This document shows, piece after piece, positions 24,703 to 33,529 of a DNA stretch of 64,000 nt. Position 1 is the stretch's first letter, and every line of letters begins with the position of its first letter. Under the pieces are notes generated by a model. It made no database searches, was not told the DNA's origin, and saw only the letters and a program-made list of their open reading frames with translations. Made by a program: the position numbers and the translations under genes. Location: contig NZ_KQ948766.1 of assembly GCF_001514205.1 (NCBI RefSeq), positions 215,190 to 279,189 on the forward strand, written 5' to 3'. The stretch comes from Streptomyces griseoruber (GTDB taxonomy: Bacteria; Actinomycetota; Actinomycetes; Streptomycetales; Streptomycetaceae).

Positions 24703-25734
24703 GTGGAATTCTCGGCTTACGGACGCCTCGAGGTCCGTATCACCATTGCTGACGTGGGCAAACGCGTCTCGGTGCGACGGTTGAGCGACCCTGGGGTCAC
24801 GGAGGGGAAATTCACCGACACGGTGGGTGTTCTCACATCATGGGACAAGGGTGTGCTCGTGATCACACGGAAGAGCGGGGAGGTCGTCCGGATTGACGAG
24901 TCCTCGCTGGTGGCCGGGAAGGCCGTACCGGCCGCACCGGCCCGCCGCCGGGGTCCCGCCGCGACGTACGAGGAACTCGCCCGGGCCGCCTCGCGGGCCT
25001 GGCGGCCGGTGGAGAGCGAGCGGCTCGGCGCATGGGAGCTGCGGGCCGCCTCCGGGTTCACCCGCCGCGCCAACTCCGTGCTGCCGCTCGGCGACCCCGG
25101 CCTGCCGCTCGACGCGGCCCTGGACGCCGTACGACGCTGGTACGGCGAGCGCGGTCTGCCGGCCTATGTGCAGACGGCGACGGGCGCCGAGGGGACCCAG
25201 GAGCTGCTCTGCGCGGAGCTGGAGCGGCGCGGGTGGGTGCGCGAGGTGACCGCCGAACTGTGGACCGGGGCGCTGGCGCCGGTCGCCGACCGGGCGGACG
25301 CTGAGGGTGTGGTGCTGGGCAGGACGGCCGACGAGGCATGGCTGGCCCGGTATCAGCGCAAGGGAGTGAGCGAGGTGGCCCTGAAGGTGCTCGGAGGGGG
25401 GTCCCCCCGCTCGAGCGAAGCCGGGAGCGGGGGAGGGCCTTCGGTGTGGTTCGCGTCGATACCCGGTCCGGCGGGTGGTGCGCCCGTCGCCATCGGGCGG
25501 TGTGTCGTGGACGGGCGGTGGGCCGGGTTCGGCGCCGTCGAGGTCGATCCGGCCCAGCGCCGCACGGGCCTCGCCACGATCGTGATGGCCGCGCTGGCCC
25601 GGCGGGCGCTGGACGAGGGCGCCTCGGCCGCCTGGCTCCAGGTGGAGGAGGAGAACGCGGGGGCGCGGGCGCTGTACGCCGGGATGGGGTTCTCGGCGCA
25701 TCACGCCTACCACCACTACCGGGAGCCGTCGTGA
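24703..25734 (+). CDS. GNAT acetyltransferase with N-terminal SH3-like domain
   Basis: A 343-residue two-domain protein. Residues 1-75 form a small beta-barrel-like domain (RLEVRITIADVGKRVSVRRL, GVLTSWDKGVLVITRKSGEVV). The rest is a GCN5-related N-acetyltransferase with the acetyl-CoA motif near the C-terminus (VEVDPAQRRTGLATIVMAAL, then ENAGARALYAGMGFSAHHAYHHYRE). The substrate is unknown. Start choice is uncertain: AGGAGGG (24684-24690) lies 12 bases before GTG 24703, with GTG 24691 and ATG 24673 also in frame. A 42-bp hairpin repeat inside the gene adds the peptide GGGSPRSSEAGSGGG without breaking the frame. It is coupled by GTGA overlap to the transglutaminase-like gene. Confidence 0.85.
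   Translation: MEFSAYGRLEVRITIADVGKRVSVRRLSDPGVTEGKFTDTVGVLTSWDKGVLVITRKSGEVVRIDESSLVAGKAVPAAPARRRGPAATYEELARAASRAWRPVESERLGAWELRAASGFTRRANSVLPLGDPGLPLDAALDAVRRWYGERGLPAYVQTATGAEGTQELLCAELERRGWVREVTAELWTGALAPVADRADAEGVVLGRTADEAWLARYQRKGVSEVALKVLGGGSPRSSEAGSGGGPSVWFASIPGPAGGAPVAIGRCVVDGRWAGFGAVEVDPAQRRTGLATIVMAALARRALDEGASAAWLQVEEENAGARALYAGMGFSAHHAYHHYREPS
25396..25437 (+). repeat. Short palindromic repeat inserted in frame inside the GNAT gene
   Basis: The element can fold with CCCCCGCTC (about 25404-25412) against GAGCGGGGG (25425-25433) around GAGCGAAGCCGG. It resembles a dispersed palindrome common in Streptomyces. Its length, 42 bases, is a multiple of three, so the host frame stays open. 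The encoded Gly/Ser-rich peptide sits in a loop between the two halves of the acetyltransferase. Confidence 0.6.
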
Positions 25735-26573
25735 GCGCGTACGACCCCGCGGAGGTGCGGCGGCTGTTCGCCGAGGAGGCGCGGGCCGAGCGGCCCGACC
25801 TGGCGGCGCTGTGTCTGCTGGTCGGCGCGGCGGCGGACCCGGAGCTGGGCGAGGCCGGGGTGGACGCCGCGCAGATGGAACTCGACCGGCTGGCCGGGGA
25901 GGTGCCCTTCCGGCCGGGCGGGGCGCGGGCGTGGGCGCGGGCGCTGGAGGAGCTGCTGGGCGGGCGGTACGGGTTCCGGGGCTCCGGCGCGGACTATCAG
26001 CGGCTGGAGTCCTCGCTGCTGCATCAGGTGCTGCTGCGGCGGCGGGGGCTGCCGATCCTGCTGTCGGTGGTGTGGGTGGAGGTGGCGCGGCGGGCGGGGG
26101 CGCCGGTGTACGGGGTCGCGCTGCCGGGGCACTTCGTGGTGGGGTTCGGGCCGCCGGAGGATCTCGAACGGCAGGTGCTGGTCGATCCGTTCGACGGGGG
26201 GCGGGTGCTGTCCGGCGGCGACGCGGAGCTGCTGGTGGCCGGGGCGGGGGCGACACGGCTGGAGCCGTCGATGCTGGTGCCGGCGGAGCCGTTGTCGGTG
26301 GTGATGCGGATCCTGAACAACATCCGGTCGTGGGCGGCGGCCCGGCCGGAGCGGTCGGACGTGGGGTTGTGGGCGGTGGAACTGTCGTTGCTGGTGCCGT
26401 CCCATCCGGCCCGGTTGCGGTACGAGAAGGGGGCGTTGCTGGTGCAGCGGGGGGATTTCCTGGGCGGGGCAGCGGAGTTGGAGGAGTACGCGTCGTTGGT
26501 GGAGGTGGTGGACGAGCCTGCGGCGGCGAAGGTGCGCAGGGAGGCTCATGCGGCGCGGGCGATGTTGAACTGA
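25731..26573 (+). CDS. SirB1-type transglutaminase-like protein
   Basis: A 280-residue protein of the SirB1 N-terminal transglutaminase-like family. The core NSSLLHQVLLRRRGLPI-type segment reads ESSLLHQVLLRRRGLPILLS. It is followed by GVALPGHFVVGF (His) and VDPFDGGRVLS (Asp), the positions corresponding to the papain-like fold. The catalytic cysteine of true transglutaminases is not apparent. The C-terminus holds TPR-like helices (LRYEKGALLVQRGDFLGGAAELEEY). Function is unknown in bacteria. GTG 25731 overlaps the GNAT stop codon, so the two proteins are co-produced. Confidence 0.82.
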   Translation: MSAYDPAEVRRLFAEEARAERPDLAALCLLVGAAADPELGEAGVDAAQMELDRLAGEVPFRPGGARAWARALEELLGGRYGFRGSGADYQRLESSLLHQVLLRRRGLPILLSVVWVEVARRAGAPVYGVALPGHFVVGFGPPEDLERQVLVDPFDGGRVLSGGDAELLVAGAGATRLEPSMLVPAEPLSVVMRILNNIRSWAAARPERSDVGLWAVELSLLVPSHPARLRYEKGALLVQRGDFLGGAAELEEYASLVEVVDEPAAAKVRREAHAARAMLN

Positions 26574-26600
26574 GCGGGTGAGCCGCGTCCGGCGCCGGTT

Positions 26601-27218
26601 TCAGAGCCAGCCCTTCTCCCTGGCTATCCGTACCGCCTCCGCCCTGTTCCGCGCCGCCAGTTTCTGGATCGCCGTCGAGAGGTAGTTGCGCACCGTTCCC
26701 TGCGAGAGGTGGAGCTCCGCCGCCAGTTCGGCGTTGGTGGAGCCGTCGGCCGCCGCCCGGAGGATCTCGCGTTCGCGGTCCGTCAGGGGGTTGGCGCCCT
26801 CCGCGAGAGCCGCCGCCGCCAGGGTCGGGTCGATGACCCGCTCCCCCGCCAGTACCTTGCGTACCGCCTGGGCGAGTTGGGCGGCCGGGGCGTCCTTCAC
26901 CAGGAAGGCGTCGGCGCCCGCCTCCATGGCGCTGCGGAGGTAGCCGGGGCGGCCGAAGGTCGTGAGGACGACCAGTTTCAGGTGCGGGATCTCCCGGTGG
27001 AGCAGGGCCGCCGCCTCGATGCCGGTGCAGCCCGGCATCTCGATGTCGAGGAGGGCCACGTCCACGGCGTGGGTGCGGGCGGCCGCGAGGACCTCGTCAC
27101 CGCGGGCCACCTGGGCGACCACCTCGATGTCGTCCTCCAGGCCGAGGAGGGCCGCCAGCGCCTCGCGGACCATCGACTGGTCCTCCGCCAGCAGGACCTT
27201 GATCGTGCCGTCGCTCAT
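26601..27218 (-). CDS. NarL/DesR-like response regulator
   Basis: A 205-residue two-component response regulator. The receiver domain has the acidic pair (LLAEDQSM), the phosphoacceptor Asp in VALLDIEMPGCTG near residue 55, the Thr switch (VVLTTF) and Lys in FLVKDAP. The C-terminal LuxR-type helix-turn-helix reads PLTDREREILRAAADGSTNAELAAELHLS followed by GTVRNYLSTAIQKL. It would bind DNA after phosphorylation by the coupled kinase; ATG 27218 overlaps the kinase stop codon (ATGA). A candidate target, a perfect inverted repeat, lies upstream of the ABC genes at 30151-30166. Confidence 0.93.
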   Translation of the reverse strand: MSDGTIKVLLAEDQSMVREALAALLGLEDDIEVVAQVARGDEVLAAARTHAVDVALLDIEMPGCTGIEAAALLHREIPHLKLVVLTTFGRPGYLRSAMEAGADAFLVKDAPAAQLAQAVRKVLAGERVIDPTLAAAALAEGANPLTDREREILRAAADGSTNAELAAELHLSQGTVRNYLSTAIQKLAARNRAEAVRIAREKGWL

Positions 27219-28423
27219 GGGCGGGATCCTACGTCCGCGGCGGTGCCCGCCGGGACGCGGGCGGTCAGCCGGAAGCCGTGCTTGACCCGGCCCGCCTCCA
27301 GGGTGCCGCCCGCCTTCTCCAGGCGTTCGGTGAGGCCGGTCAGGCCGTTGCCGGGGCCCTTGCCGGAGCCGCCGGAGCCGTTGTCCTCGACGCGGAGTTC
27401 GAGGCGGGGGCCGTCGAGGGTCTGGCGCCGGTGGACCTCCACCGTGCAGCGGGTGGCGCCGCTGTGCCGTACGACGTTGGTGACGGCCTCGCGCAGGGCC
27501 CAGGCGAGGGCGGACTCGCTCTCCTCGGGGACGCCGTCGAGGTCGGGCTCGGCCGGGGTCACGGCGGTGATGCCCGCCGCCGTCAGCGCGACCTGGGTGC
27601 CCGCGAGTTCGGCGGCGAGGCGGGGGCGCCGGTAGCCGGTGACGGCCTCCCGGACGTCGACCAGGGCCTGGCGGCTGACCTGTTCGATGTCGGCGACCTG
27701 CTGGGCCGCCTTCTCGGGGTGGTCGGGGAGCATCCGGCCGGCCAGCTCGCTCTTGAGGGTGATCAGGGAGAGGGAGTGGCCGAGGAGGTCGTGCAGATCG
27801 CGGGCCAGGCGCAACCGCTCCTCGTTGGCGGCGAGTTGGGCGACGGTGGCGCGGGCCTTGCGCAATTCGACCGTCGTACGCACCAGTTGGCTCACGCCCG
27901 TCATCGCGAAGCCGATGAGGAGGACCAGGACGAGGAGGTTGGCGGCCTCCCCCACGTCGGTGCGCAGGCCGACGAGCATCAGCACCGCGCCCGTGCCCGG
28001 GATCGCCCAGAACGCCATCCGCAGCGGCAGGGCGATTCCGCCGGCCACGGAGACGTAGCAGAACAGGCCGAGCCAGGCGGAGCCGAGCGTGAGGGACAGG
28101 ACGACGGCGAGCACCGCCATCGCGCCGATGAGGCCGTGGACGACCTTCGACGGGTAGGGCGTCGCCCCCATGTCGCGGAAGAGGAGCGAGAGGTAGACGG
28201 CGACGAACACCGCCAGTCCCGTCCAGCCGGCGACCGTGCCGGCGGTGGTGTGGTGGCCGGAGACCAGGTCGTGGACCGGTGAGCTGAGGAACACCAGCCA
28301 GACGCCGATCCACAGCAGCTTGCGCCGCCACAGCTCGCGTCGGGTGCGGGCCGCCTGGCCCAGCAGGATCGGCGGTCCCTTGCGGGCTTCCTCCGGCAGC
28401 GGGTCGTCCGTCATGGCACTCAC
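27215..28423 (-). CDS. DesK-like sensor histidine kinase
   Basis: A 402-residue membrane sensor kinase. About six hydrophobic segments (from LLWIGVWLVFLSS to LLVLVLLIGFAMTGVSQLV) form the sensor part. A short coiled-coil leads to the HisKA_3 dimerisation domain with the phosphoacceptor His in RDLHDLLGHSLSLITLKSEL. The HATPase domain contains the N-box (REAVTNVVRHS) and a G-box (GNGLTGLTERL). The short-looped multi-helix sensor resembles DesK and the kinases paired with antibiotic-efflux ABC systems. GTG 28423 overlaps the permease stop codon (GTGA), so exporter and sensor are translationally coupled. Confidence 0.92.
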   Translation of the reverse strand: MSAMTDDPLPEEARKGPPILLGQAARTRRELWRRKLLWIGVWLVFLSSPVHDLVSGHHTTAGTVAGWTGLAVFVAVYLSLLFRDMGATPYPSKVVHGLIGAMAVLAVVLSLTLGSAWLGLFCYVSVAGGIALPLRMAFWAIPGTGAVLMLVGLRTDVGEAANLLVLVLLIGFAMTGVSQLVRTTVELRKARATVAQLAANEERLRLARDLHDLLGHSLSLITLKSELAGRMLPDHPEKAAQQVADIEQVSRQALVDVREAVTGYRRPRLAAELAGTQVALTAAGITAVTPAEPDLDGVPEESESALAWALREAVTNVVRHSGATRCTVEVHRRQTLDGPRLELRVEDNGSGGSGKGPGNGLTGLTERLEKAGGTLEAGRVKHGFRLTARVPAGTAADVGSRP

Positions 28424-29160
28424 GCCTTCAGCGTGTCCTTCCGGTACAGCCAGGCCGCGCCGCCCGTGAACAGGGCGAAGAAGACGGCCAGGACGGCGAT
28501 GTCCTTGGCGTGCGGGGCCTGGCTCTGTTCGATCGCCTGCCCCAGGGCAGCGTACGCGTGCGTGGGCACCCACCTGGCTATGTCCTGGAGCCACTGCGGG
28601 AAGGTCGTCGTCGGCATCCACAGACCGCCGAGGATCGACAGCCCGAAGTAGGTGATCATCGTGATGGGGCGGACCGCGTCCCCGCTCGCGAGGTAGCCGA
28701 TCGCGACGCCCAGGGCGGCGAAGACGAGGCTGCCGGCCCAGATCGCGCCGGTGAGCGCCAGCCACTGCCAGGCGTCCAGCCGTACGCCCTTCACGGCGGC
28801 GGCGACGGCGAAGACCACCACGATCGACGGGAGGCTGACGACGGCCGCGCTCGCGGTCTTCGCCAGGACGTATCCGCGGCCCGGCAGCGTGGTCAGCCGC
28901 AGCTGGCGCACCCAGCCGCTCTCGCGCTCCTTGGCGATGCGCTCGCTGTTGCCCATCAGGACGGCCGTGAGGGCGCCGAAGGAGGCCATCGAGACCATCA
29001 TGTACGTCGGCAGGGTCAGGCCCGTGCCGCCGACCCTGGTGGTGGCGTCGGCGCTGCCCGCGATCAGCAGGAACAGCACCGACGGGTAGATCACCGAGAA
29101 GAACAGGAACTTGCGGTTGCGCAGGGCGCGCGCGAGTTCCAGCCTGATCAGGCTGTTCAC
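28420..29160 (-). CDS. ABC-2 type exporter permease
   Basis: A 246-residue ABC-2 permease with six predicted membrane helices. The first follows LARALRNRKFLFFSVIYPSVLFLLIAG, and a conserved QLRLTTLPGRGYVLAKT loop and LWMPTTTFPQWLQDIARWVPTHAY region are typical of this family. It would form the membrane channel for the ATPase encoded just upstream. GTG 29160 overlaps the ATPase stop codon (GTGA). The module ATPase-permease-kinase-regulator resembles self-sensing lipid or antibiotic resistance systems (for example linearmycin-resistance type), though only one permease is present. Confidence 0.9.
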   Translation of the reverse strand: MNSLIRLELARALRNRKFLFFSVIYPSVLFLLIAGSADATTRVGGTGLTLPTYMMVSMASFGALTAVLMGNSERIAKERESGWVRQLRLTTLPGRGYVLAKTASAAVVSLPSIVVVFAVAAAVKGVRLDAWQWLALTGAIWAGSLVFAALGVAIGYLASGDAVRPITMITYFGLSILGGLWMPTTTFPQWLQDIARWVPTHAYAALGQAIEQSQAPHAKDIAVLAVFFALFTGGAAWLYRKDTLKA

Positions 29161-30092
29161 TTGGTCCTCGCCTCCTCGGCGGCGGTGATGGCGACGAAGG
29201 CCTGCTCCAGACCGAGCCCGGCGACTTCGAGGTTGCGGGGGTGGACGCCGAGGCCGTAGAGCGCGTGGACGGTGGCGTCGGCGTCGGCGGACTGGATGCG
29301 GACCGTCTGCCCGGAGAGGTCGAACGTGGTCAGGAAGGGCAGGGCGCGCAGCGCGGGCTCGTCGATGTCGCCCTCGAGGTCGAAGGAGATCCTGCGGGCG
29401 CCCGCCTTCGCCTTGATCTCGGCGGCGGTGCCGTCGGCCAGCAGCCGGCCCCGGTGCAGGACCAGGACGCGGTCGGCGACGGCGTCGGCCTCTTCGAGGT
29501 AGTGGGTGGCGAACAGCACCGTGCGGCCCTGGTCGGCCTGCTCGCGCATGGTGGCCCAGAAGCCCTGGCGGGTGGTGACGTCCATGCCGGTGGTGGGCTC
29601 GTCCAGGACGATCAGATCGCTGTCGCCGGCCGTGGCGAGCGCGAAGCGGACGCGCTGGGCCTGGCCGCCGGAGAGCTTGTTGACCTTGCGGGAGGCGATC
29701 TGGGCGATGCCCGCGCGGGCCAGCACGTCGGAGACCTTGTAGGGCCTGGGGTGCAGGGCGCAGGCGAGGCCGACCAGTTCGCCGACGGTGACCTCGTCCA
29801 TCAGGCCGCCGCTCTGGAGCATGGCCCCGACCCGCCCGGCGACGATCGCCTCACGCGGGCTGGTGCCGAACACGCTGACCTCGCCGCCGTCGGCCTGCTT
29901 GAGCCCGAGCAGCAGATCGAGGGTGGTGGACTTGCCGGCCCCGTTGGGCCCGAGCAGCGCCACGGTCTCCCCGGGGTGCAGCTCCAGGGTCAGCCCGTCC
30001 ACGGCGCGTACGTCGCCGTAGGCCTTGCTCACGCGGTCGAAGCCGACCACGGGTGCTGTCTTCGCCCCGGGGGCTGCTGTCTTCGTCGTCAT
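29157..30092 (-). CDS. ABC transporter ATP-binding protein (exporter type)
   Basis: A 311-residue drug-export-type ATPase. Walker A is GPNGAGKSTT near residue 52, the Q-loop is GAMLQSGGLMDEVTVGEL, the signature motif is LSGGQAQR, Walker B is LIVLDEPTTGMD and the switch His is in FATHYLEEA. A C-terminal DUF4162-like extension follows. It is the first gene of a four-gene translationally coupled unit (ATPase, permease, histidine kinase, response regulator). The promoter region carries a LuxR-type operator candidate about 60 bp upstream of the ATG. Confidence 0.94.
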   Translation of the reverse strand: MTTKTAAPGAKTAPVVGFDRVSKAYGDVRAVDGLTLELHPGETVALLGPNGAGKSTTLDLLLGLKQADGGEVSVFGTSPREAIVAGRVGAMLQSGGLMDEVTVGELVGLACALHPRPYKVSDVLARAGIAQIASRKVNKLSGGQAQRVRFALATAGDSDLIVLDEPTTGMDVTTRQGFWATMREQADQGRTVLFATHYLEEADAVADRVLVLHRGRLLADGTAAEIKAKAGARRISFDLEGDIDEPALRALPFLTTFDLSGQTVRIQSADADATVHALYGLGVHPRNLEVAGLGLEQAFVAITAAEEARTK

Positions 30093-30150
30093 GTCCCGAT
30101 CGTCGCCCGCAGGACGCGGGCGGGGGCAGTGTCGGGCGTCCTCGGTGCCG

Positions 30151-30166
30151 CATGACAGATGTCATG
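30151..30166. promoter_or_regulatory. Candidate operator of the DesR-like regulator
   Basis: CATGACA at 30151-30157 and TGTCATG at 30160-30166 form a perfect 7-bp inverted repeat with a 2-bp spacer, CATGACAGATGTCATG. It lies 59 bp upstream of the ABC ATPase start. The TGAC...GTCA dyad resembles sites bound by DesR-type LuxR response regulators. It is probably the autoregulatory site of this module (inference). Confidence 0.6.
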
Positions 30167-30326
30167 TGCCGTCGCGCGGCACGGAAACTCAGCGGCATGG
30201 GCACATCCGAGGGGCCGGCTTGACCGCTGCTCGGCCCGACCCGCCGAGCACGTCGACGGCCTCGGTCGCCGCCTCGGAGATCAACTGCGTCGCCGTGACC
30301 GTGCCCGTGCACCGGTGAAAGCCCGC

Positions 30327-30358
30327 GGAGGCCCGTCCCTGCCCCGGGACGGGCCTCC
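30327..30358 (-). terminator. Strong terminator hairpin after the collagen-like/PG-binding gene
   Basis: GGAGGCCCGTCCC (30327-30339) pairs perfectly with GGGACGGGCCTCC (30346-30358) across a 6-base loop, just past the stop of the minus-strand gene at 30383. Confidence 0.85.
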
Positions 30359-30382
30359 TACGCGTTCACGGACGGCCGACGG

Positions 30383-32965
30383 TCAGGTCGGGTTGGTGTC
30401 GATGACTCCGATGCGCTCCGCCGCTGTCTTGCCCCGCAGAGCCTTGCGCAGAGCGGCGACGACATCCTGCGGCAGGACGTCCCGCTTGCCGCTCGCTCCG
30501 TCGACCTTCACGCCGTCGAACGTGCTGCCGTACGCCTTCTCGAGTGCCTTCAGGTTGTACGTCTCCACCAGCTTCCCGTCGATGGCCTTGACACCAAGGA
30601 TCTTCGGCAGGGACACCGGCCCGAACGGAATGCTGTGCGCCGCGTCGGTCTGCACGGTGACGAGGCCGGACATCGCCGGTTCGGCGAACTCCTTCATCAT
30701 CCGGTCGACCTCGGCGTCGGTGATCGTCGGCTGCTTGGTCGTGGTCGGGACGATCACCGCGGCGGTGGAGCCGTTCTCCACCTGGGTGCGGTACCCGGCG
30801 ACGACGGCCTCCGCGGCCTTCGCCGCGTCGATGCCCTTGCCCGCCTTGCCGTAGACGGCGACGGCCTTGCCCGACTCGAACTTGATGGTGCCGTCGGTGG
30901 CCGAGCCCGCGCCGCCCGCCGCGCTCTGCAGCGCCGCCTGGAGCTTCTCCTCGTCGACCGGCATCTCGGGCTCGATCTCACGGTGCTGCCCGAACAGCGA
31001 GCCGATCACGGAGACCGGGTTGTAGTCGCTCTTCGCGGCGTCGTCGAGGGTGGCCTGGATGTCGAACTGGAGGCCCGCCTGGTCCGGCTTGAGGGAGACC
31101 GTGTCGCCGTCGACGGACAGCTTCAGCGCCTGCGCCGCCCGCTCGTCGAAGGCGTCGTCGAGCTTCTTGACGGCCTCGTCGCGGGTGCTGCCGCCGATGT
31201 CGACGCCGAGCACGGTGGTGCCCTTGGGCACGTCGGAGTGGTTCATCAGCAGTCCGGCGCCGTAGACGCCGACACCGCCGAGGACCAGGACGCCGCCGAG
31301 CAGGACCAGCTTGCTGCGGCCCTTCTTCTTCGCCTTCTTCGAGCCGGACGCGTTCTGCGCGGCCCCGGCGGCCGGCTTGGGCGCGTTCTTCGCCCCCGGT
31401 CCGCCGCTCTGCGTACCACCGGGCGCGAAGGGCGTGGGCGCGCCGGGGTTGCCCTGGCCGGCGGAGGGCACGACCGGGATGCCGCTGGTGACGGTGTGCC
31501 CGGAGACGTTGTCGGCGGGACGGCCGTAGCCGCCGGCGCCCGGCCCGGGGGCCTGGATCTGCGGGGTGAGGACCGCGGTGTCGTCGCTCAGACCGCCGCC
31601 GGGGAGCCGAGCCGAGCCGGGTCCGGTACCTGTTCCGGTGCCGGGAGCGGTCGTACGGGGGCCGCCGGGACCCGCGGGGCCACCAGGTCGACCGGGACCA
31701 CCGGGACCACCGGGACCACCGGGACCACCGGGACCACCGGGACCACCGGGACCACCGGGACCACCGGGACCACCGGGACCACCGGGACCACCGGGACCAC
31801 CGGGACCACCGGGACCACCGGGACCACCGGGACCGCCGTAGCCGTTGGGGGCGCCGGGGGCGCGGACGGCCGTGCCGGACGCGCTCTGTGCCACCGGGGG
31901 CACCATCGGGCCGTCGCCGGTGACCGGGCCGCCCGTCGGGCCGGTGGGACCCTGCGGGCCGCCGCGGCCGTGCGGGCCGGAGGGACCCTCGGGGCCGTTG
32001 AAGTCGTGCCGGCTGCCGGGACCGGGGGCGGCGCCCTGGCCGTTCGCCCCGGGGAGGCCCTGCTGGTCGCCACGGCCGTTGTCGGAGAAGTACGGCAGCT
32101 CGTCGCGGGGCGTCCCGGCACCGCCGCCCCCCTGACCCGCCGGCGCCTGCCCCTGCGCGGGTCGCGAGTTGCCGAGCGGGCCCGCGGACAGCGCCTCGGT
32201 CACGTCGAAGGAACCGGTGCCGCCGCCGTGCCCGGGAGCCACCGGACCGCCGGTGGCACCGGGGAGCCCGGCGCCGTTGGTGCCGCCCGGCCGGGAGCCG
32301 AGCGGCGCGCTCATGGAGCCGACCACGCCACCGGGCCGTCCGCCGCCCGGTCGCCCGGCAGCGGGGCGTGCGCCACCGGCCGGAGCCCCCGGCGCGCCGG
32401 CACCAGGGGCACCCGAAGCGCCGGAAGCGCCGGAAGCACCCACACCTGCGGCGGAACCGCCCGGAATGCCCGCCCCGTTGGTCGCTCCGCCGCCCTGACC
32501 GCCCTTGCCGGGCGAGGACTTGCGCGGGGCGAACCAGTCGCTCGCCTTCTCCTCTCCGGCGGCCGCGGGTTCGGCGGGCGCGGCGAAGCCGCCCGTGTCG
32601 GACCCGGAGAAACCGGAAGAACCGGAGGAACCGGTCGCGTTGGAGGACCCGATGGAGCCGGTGGAGTTGCCGGCCCCGGCCGCGGGCCGCGGCTGCGCGC
32701 CGGTGTTGGTGTCGTCGACCTCGGAGTCGGCGACGGGCTTGCGCACGACGACCGGCGGAATGGGCCGGGAACCGGGGATGTTGATCCGGATCCGGGTCGT
32801 CAGCGTGGTCTCGGTCTTGCGTTCCTCCGGCCGGTCGGCCGAACGGCCCGCGTCCGCACCGGGGTCGGACACCACGGGGATGCCGTACGGCGGCGTACCC
32901 GAGGGGTACGCCGCCCCGCCGCGCCCGTTGGGCCCGGAGGACGGACTGTCAGTTTCACGACTCAA
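30383..32965 (-). CDS. Large membrane protein with collagen-like tract and C-terminal peptidoglycan-binding-like domain
   Basis: An 860-residue protein. Residues 1 to about 560 are low-complexity (Gly, Pro, Ser, Ala), including a (Gly-Gly-Pro)n tract near residues 380-430. A lysine-rich segment ([12 protein letters not shown]) precedes one membrane helix ([20 protein letters not shown]). The roughly 270-residue extracytoplasmic region has repeats starting [20 protein letters not shown] and [19 protein letters not shown], typical of the peptidoglycan-binding domain found with VanW/YkuD-type cell-wall proteins. No catalytic domain follows. TTG 32965 is chosen: TGGAG lies 8-9 bases upstream and family members begin MSRETDS. 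Ends in a strong terminator hairpin. Likely links cytosolic partners to the wall (inference). Confidence 0.82.
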   Translation of the reverse strand: MSRETDSPSSGPNGRGGAAYPSGTPPYGIPVVSDPGADAGRSADRPEERKTETTLTTRIRINIPGSRPIPPVVVRKPVADSEVDDTNTGAQPRPAAGAGNSTGSIGSSNATGSSGSSGFSGSDTGGFAAPAEPAAAGEEKASDWFAPRKSSPGKGGQGGGATNGAGIPGGSAAGVGASGASGASGAPGAGAPGAPAGGARPAAGRPGGGRPGGVVGSMSAPLGSRPGGTNGAGLPGATGGPVAPGHGGGTGSFDVTEALSAGPLGNSRPAQGQAPAGQGGGGAGTPRDELPYFSDNGRGDQQGLPGANGQGAAPGPGSRHDFNGPEGPSGPHGRGGPQGPTGPTGGPVTGDGPMVPPVAQSASGTAVRAPGAPNGYGGPGGPGGPGGPGGPGGPGGPGGPGGPGGPGGPGGPGGPGGPGGPGGPGRPGGPAGPGGPRTTAPGTGTGTGPGSARLPGGGLSDDTAVLTPQIQAPGPGAGGYGRPADNVSGHTVTSGIPVVPSAGQGNPGAPTPFAPGGTQSGGPGAKNAPKPAAGAAQNASGSKKAKKKGRSKLVLLGGVLVLGGVGVYGAGLLMNHSDVPKGTTVLGVDIGGSTRDEAVKKLDDAFDERAAQALKLSVDGDTVSLKPDQAGLQFDIQATLDDAAKSDYNPVSVIGSLFGQHREIEPEMPVDEEKLQAALQSAAGGAGSATDGTIKFESGKAVAVYGKAGKGIDAAKAAEAVVAGYRTQVENGSTAAVIVPTTTKQPTITDAEVDRMMKEFAEPAMSGLVTVQTDAAHSIPFGPVSLPKILGVKAIDGKLVETYNLKALEKAYGSTFDGVKVDGASGKRDVLPQDVVAALRKALRGKTAAERIGVIDTNPT
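31691..31830 (-). repeat. 9-bp tandem repeat encoding Gly-Gly-Pro
   Basis: The unit ACCACCGGG (plus strand) repeats without interruption about 15 times. It encodes a collagen-like (GGP)n stretch in the minus-strand gene. The perfect identity of the units suggests recent expansion and variable length between strains or assemblies. Confidence 0.95.
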
Positions 32966-33118
32966 GGCAGGTTCTCCAGGTTGACTCCACCGCTCGCCAC
33001 GACCTCTCGGGCAGCTCGGCGGCGCGCACCACCATACTGGCCACTTCTGGCGCGTATCCCACGACCGCCGTTGAAACCCGCACGGGACTCGCACGGCCGC
33101 GCCCTGCGAAGTGGTACG

Positions 33119-33529
33119 TCACTTGCCAAGTCGGACGTCGGGGCGGTCCGGTTGCCGCCCCAGCCCAAGGGTGGCGCAGATCACAGCGAGAGCCATACCG
33201 CCGAGCAGGAAGAGGTAGGAGCCGCCTCCCGCGCCGAACAGGAAGTCTCCTTCGGGACGGCCCGCGGTGCACACGATCACGGCGACCATCCAGCCGGCGG
33301 CCGACGCGACCGCCCCGGCACGGCTGTTCGCGGCCCGGGCGCCGCCGAGGAAGAGCCCGGCCGCGCCGGCGAGCGCGAGCAGCAGTCCGCCGGGGAACCA
33401 GCCGGCCTGCACGAGCGCACCGGCCAGGCCGGTCACCGCGCCGAGGACGAAAAGCCCGAGGTAGGCGGCGATCCGTCCGGCGGAGGGCCGCTGGAGGGGC
33501 TGGGCGAGCATCGAACCGACACCGGACAT
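33119..33529 (-). CDS. DUF6113 membrane protein
   Basis: A 136-residue integral membrane protein with four predicted helices ([40 protein letters not shown], a third around [17 protein letters not shown] and [20 protein letters not shown]). It belongs to DUF6113, found directly downstream of mshB in streptomycetes; mycobacteria have a similar small membrane protein beside mshB. ATG 33529 overlaps the mshB stop (TGATG), so the two are coupled. The function is unknown. Confidence 0.85.
   Translation of the reverse strand: MSGVGSMLAQPLQRPSAGRIAAYLGLFVLGAVTGLAGALVQAGWFPGGLLLALAGAAGLFLGGARAANSRAGAVASAAGWMVAVIVCTAGRPEGDFLFGAGGGSYLFLLGGMALAVICATLGLGRQPDRPDVRLGK

Noticed and set aside
31691..31830. 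Regular short repeat that could be taken for a CRISPR array
   Set aside because: Units are 9 bp with no spacers and are in frame with a Gly-Gly-Pro coding tract; no cas genes are present.
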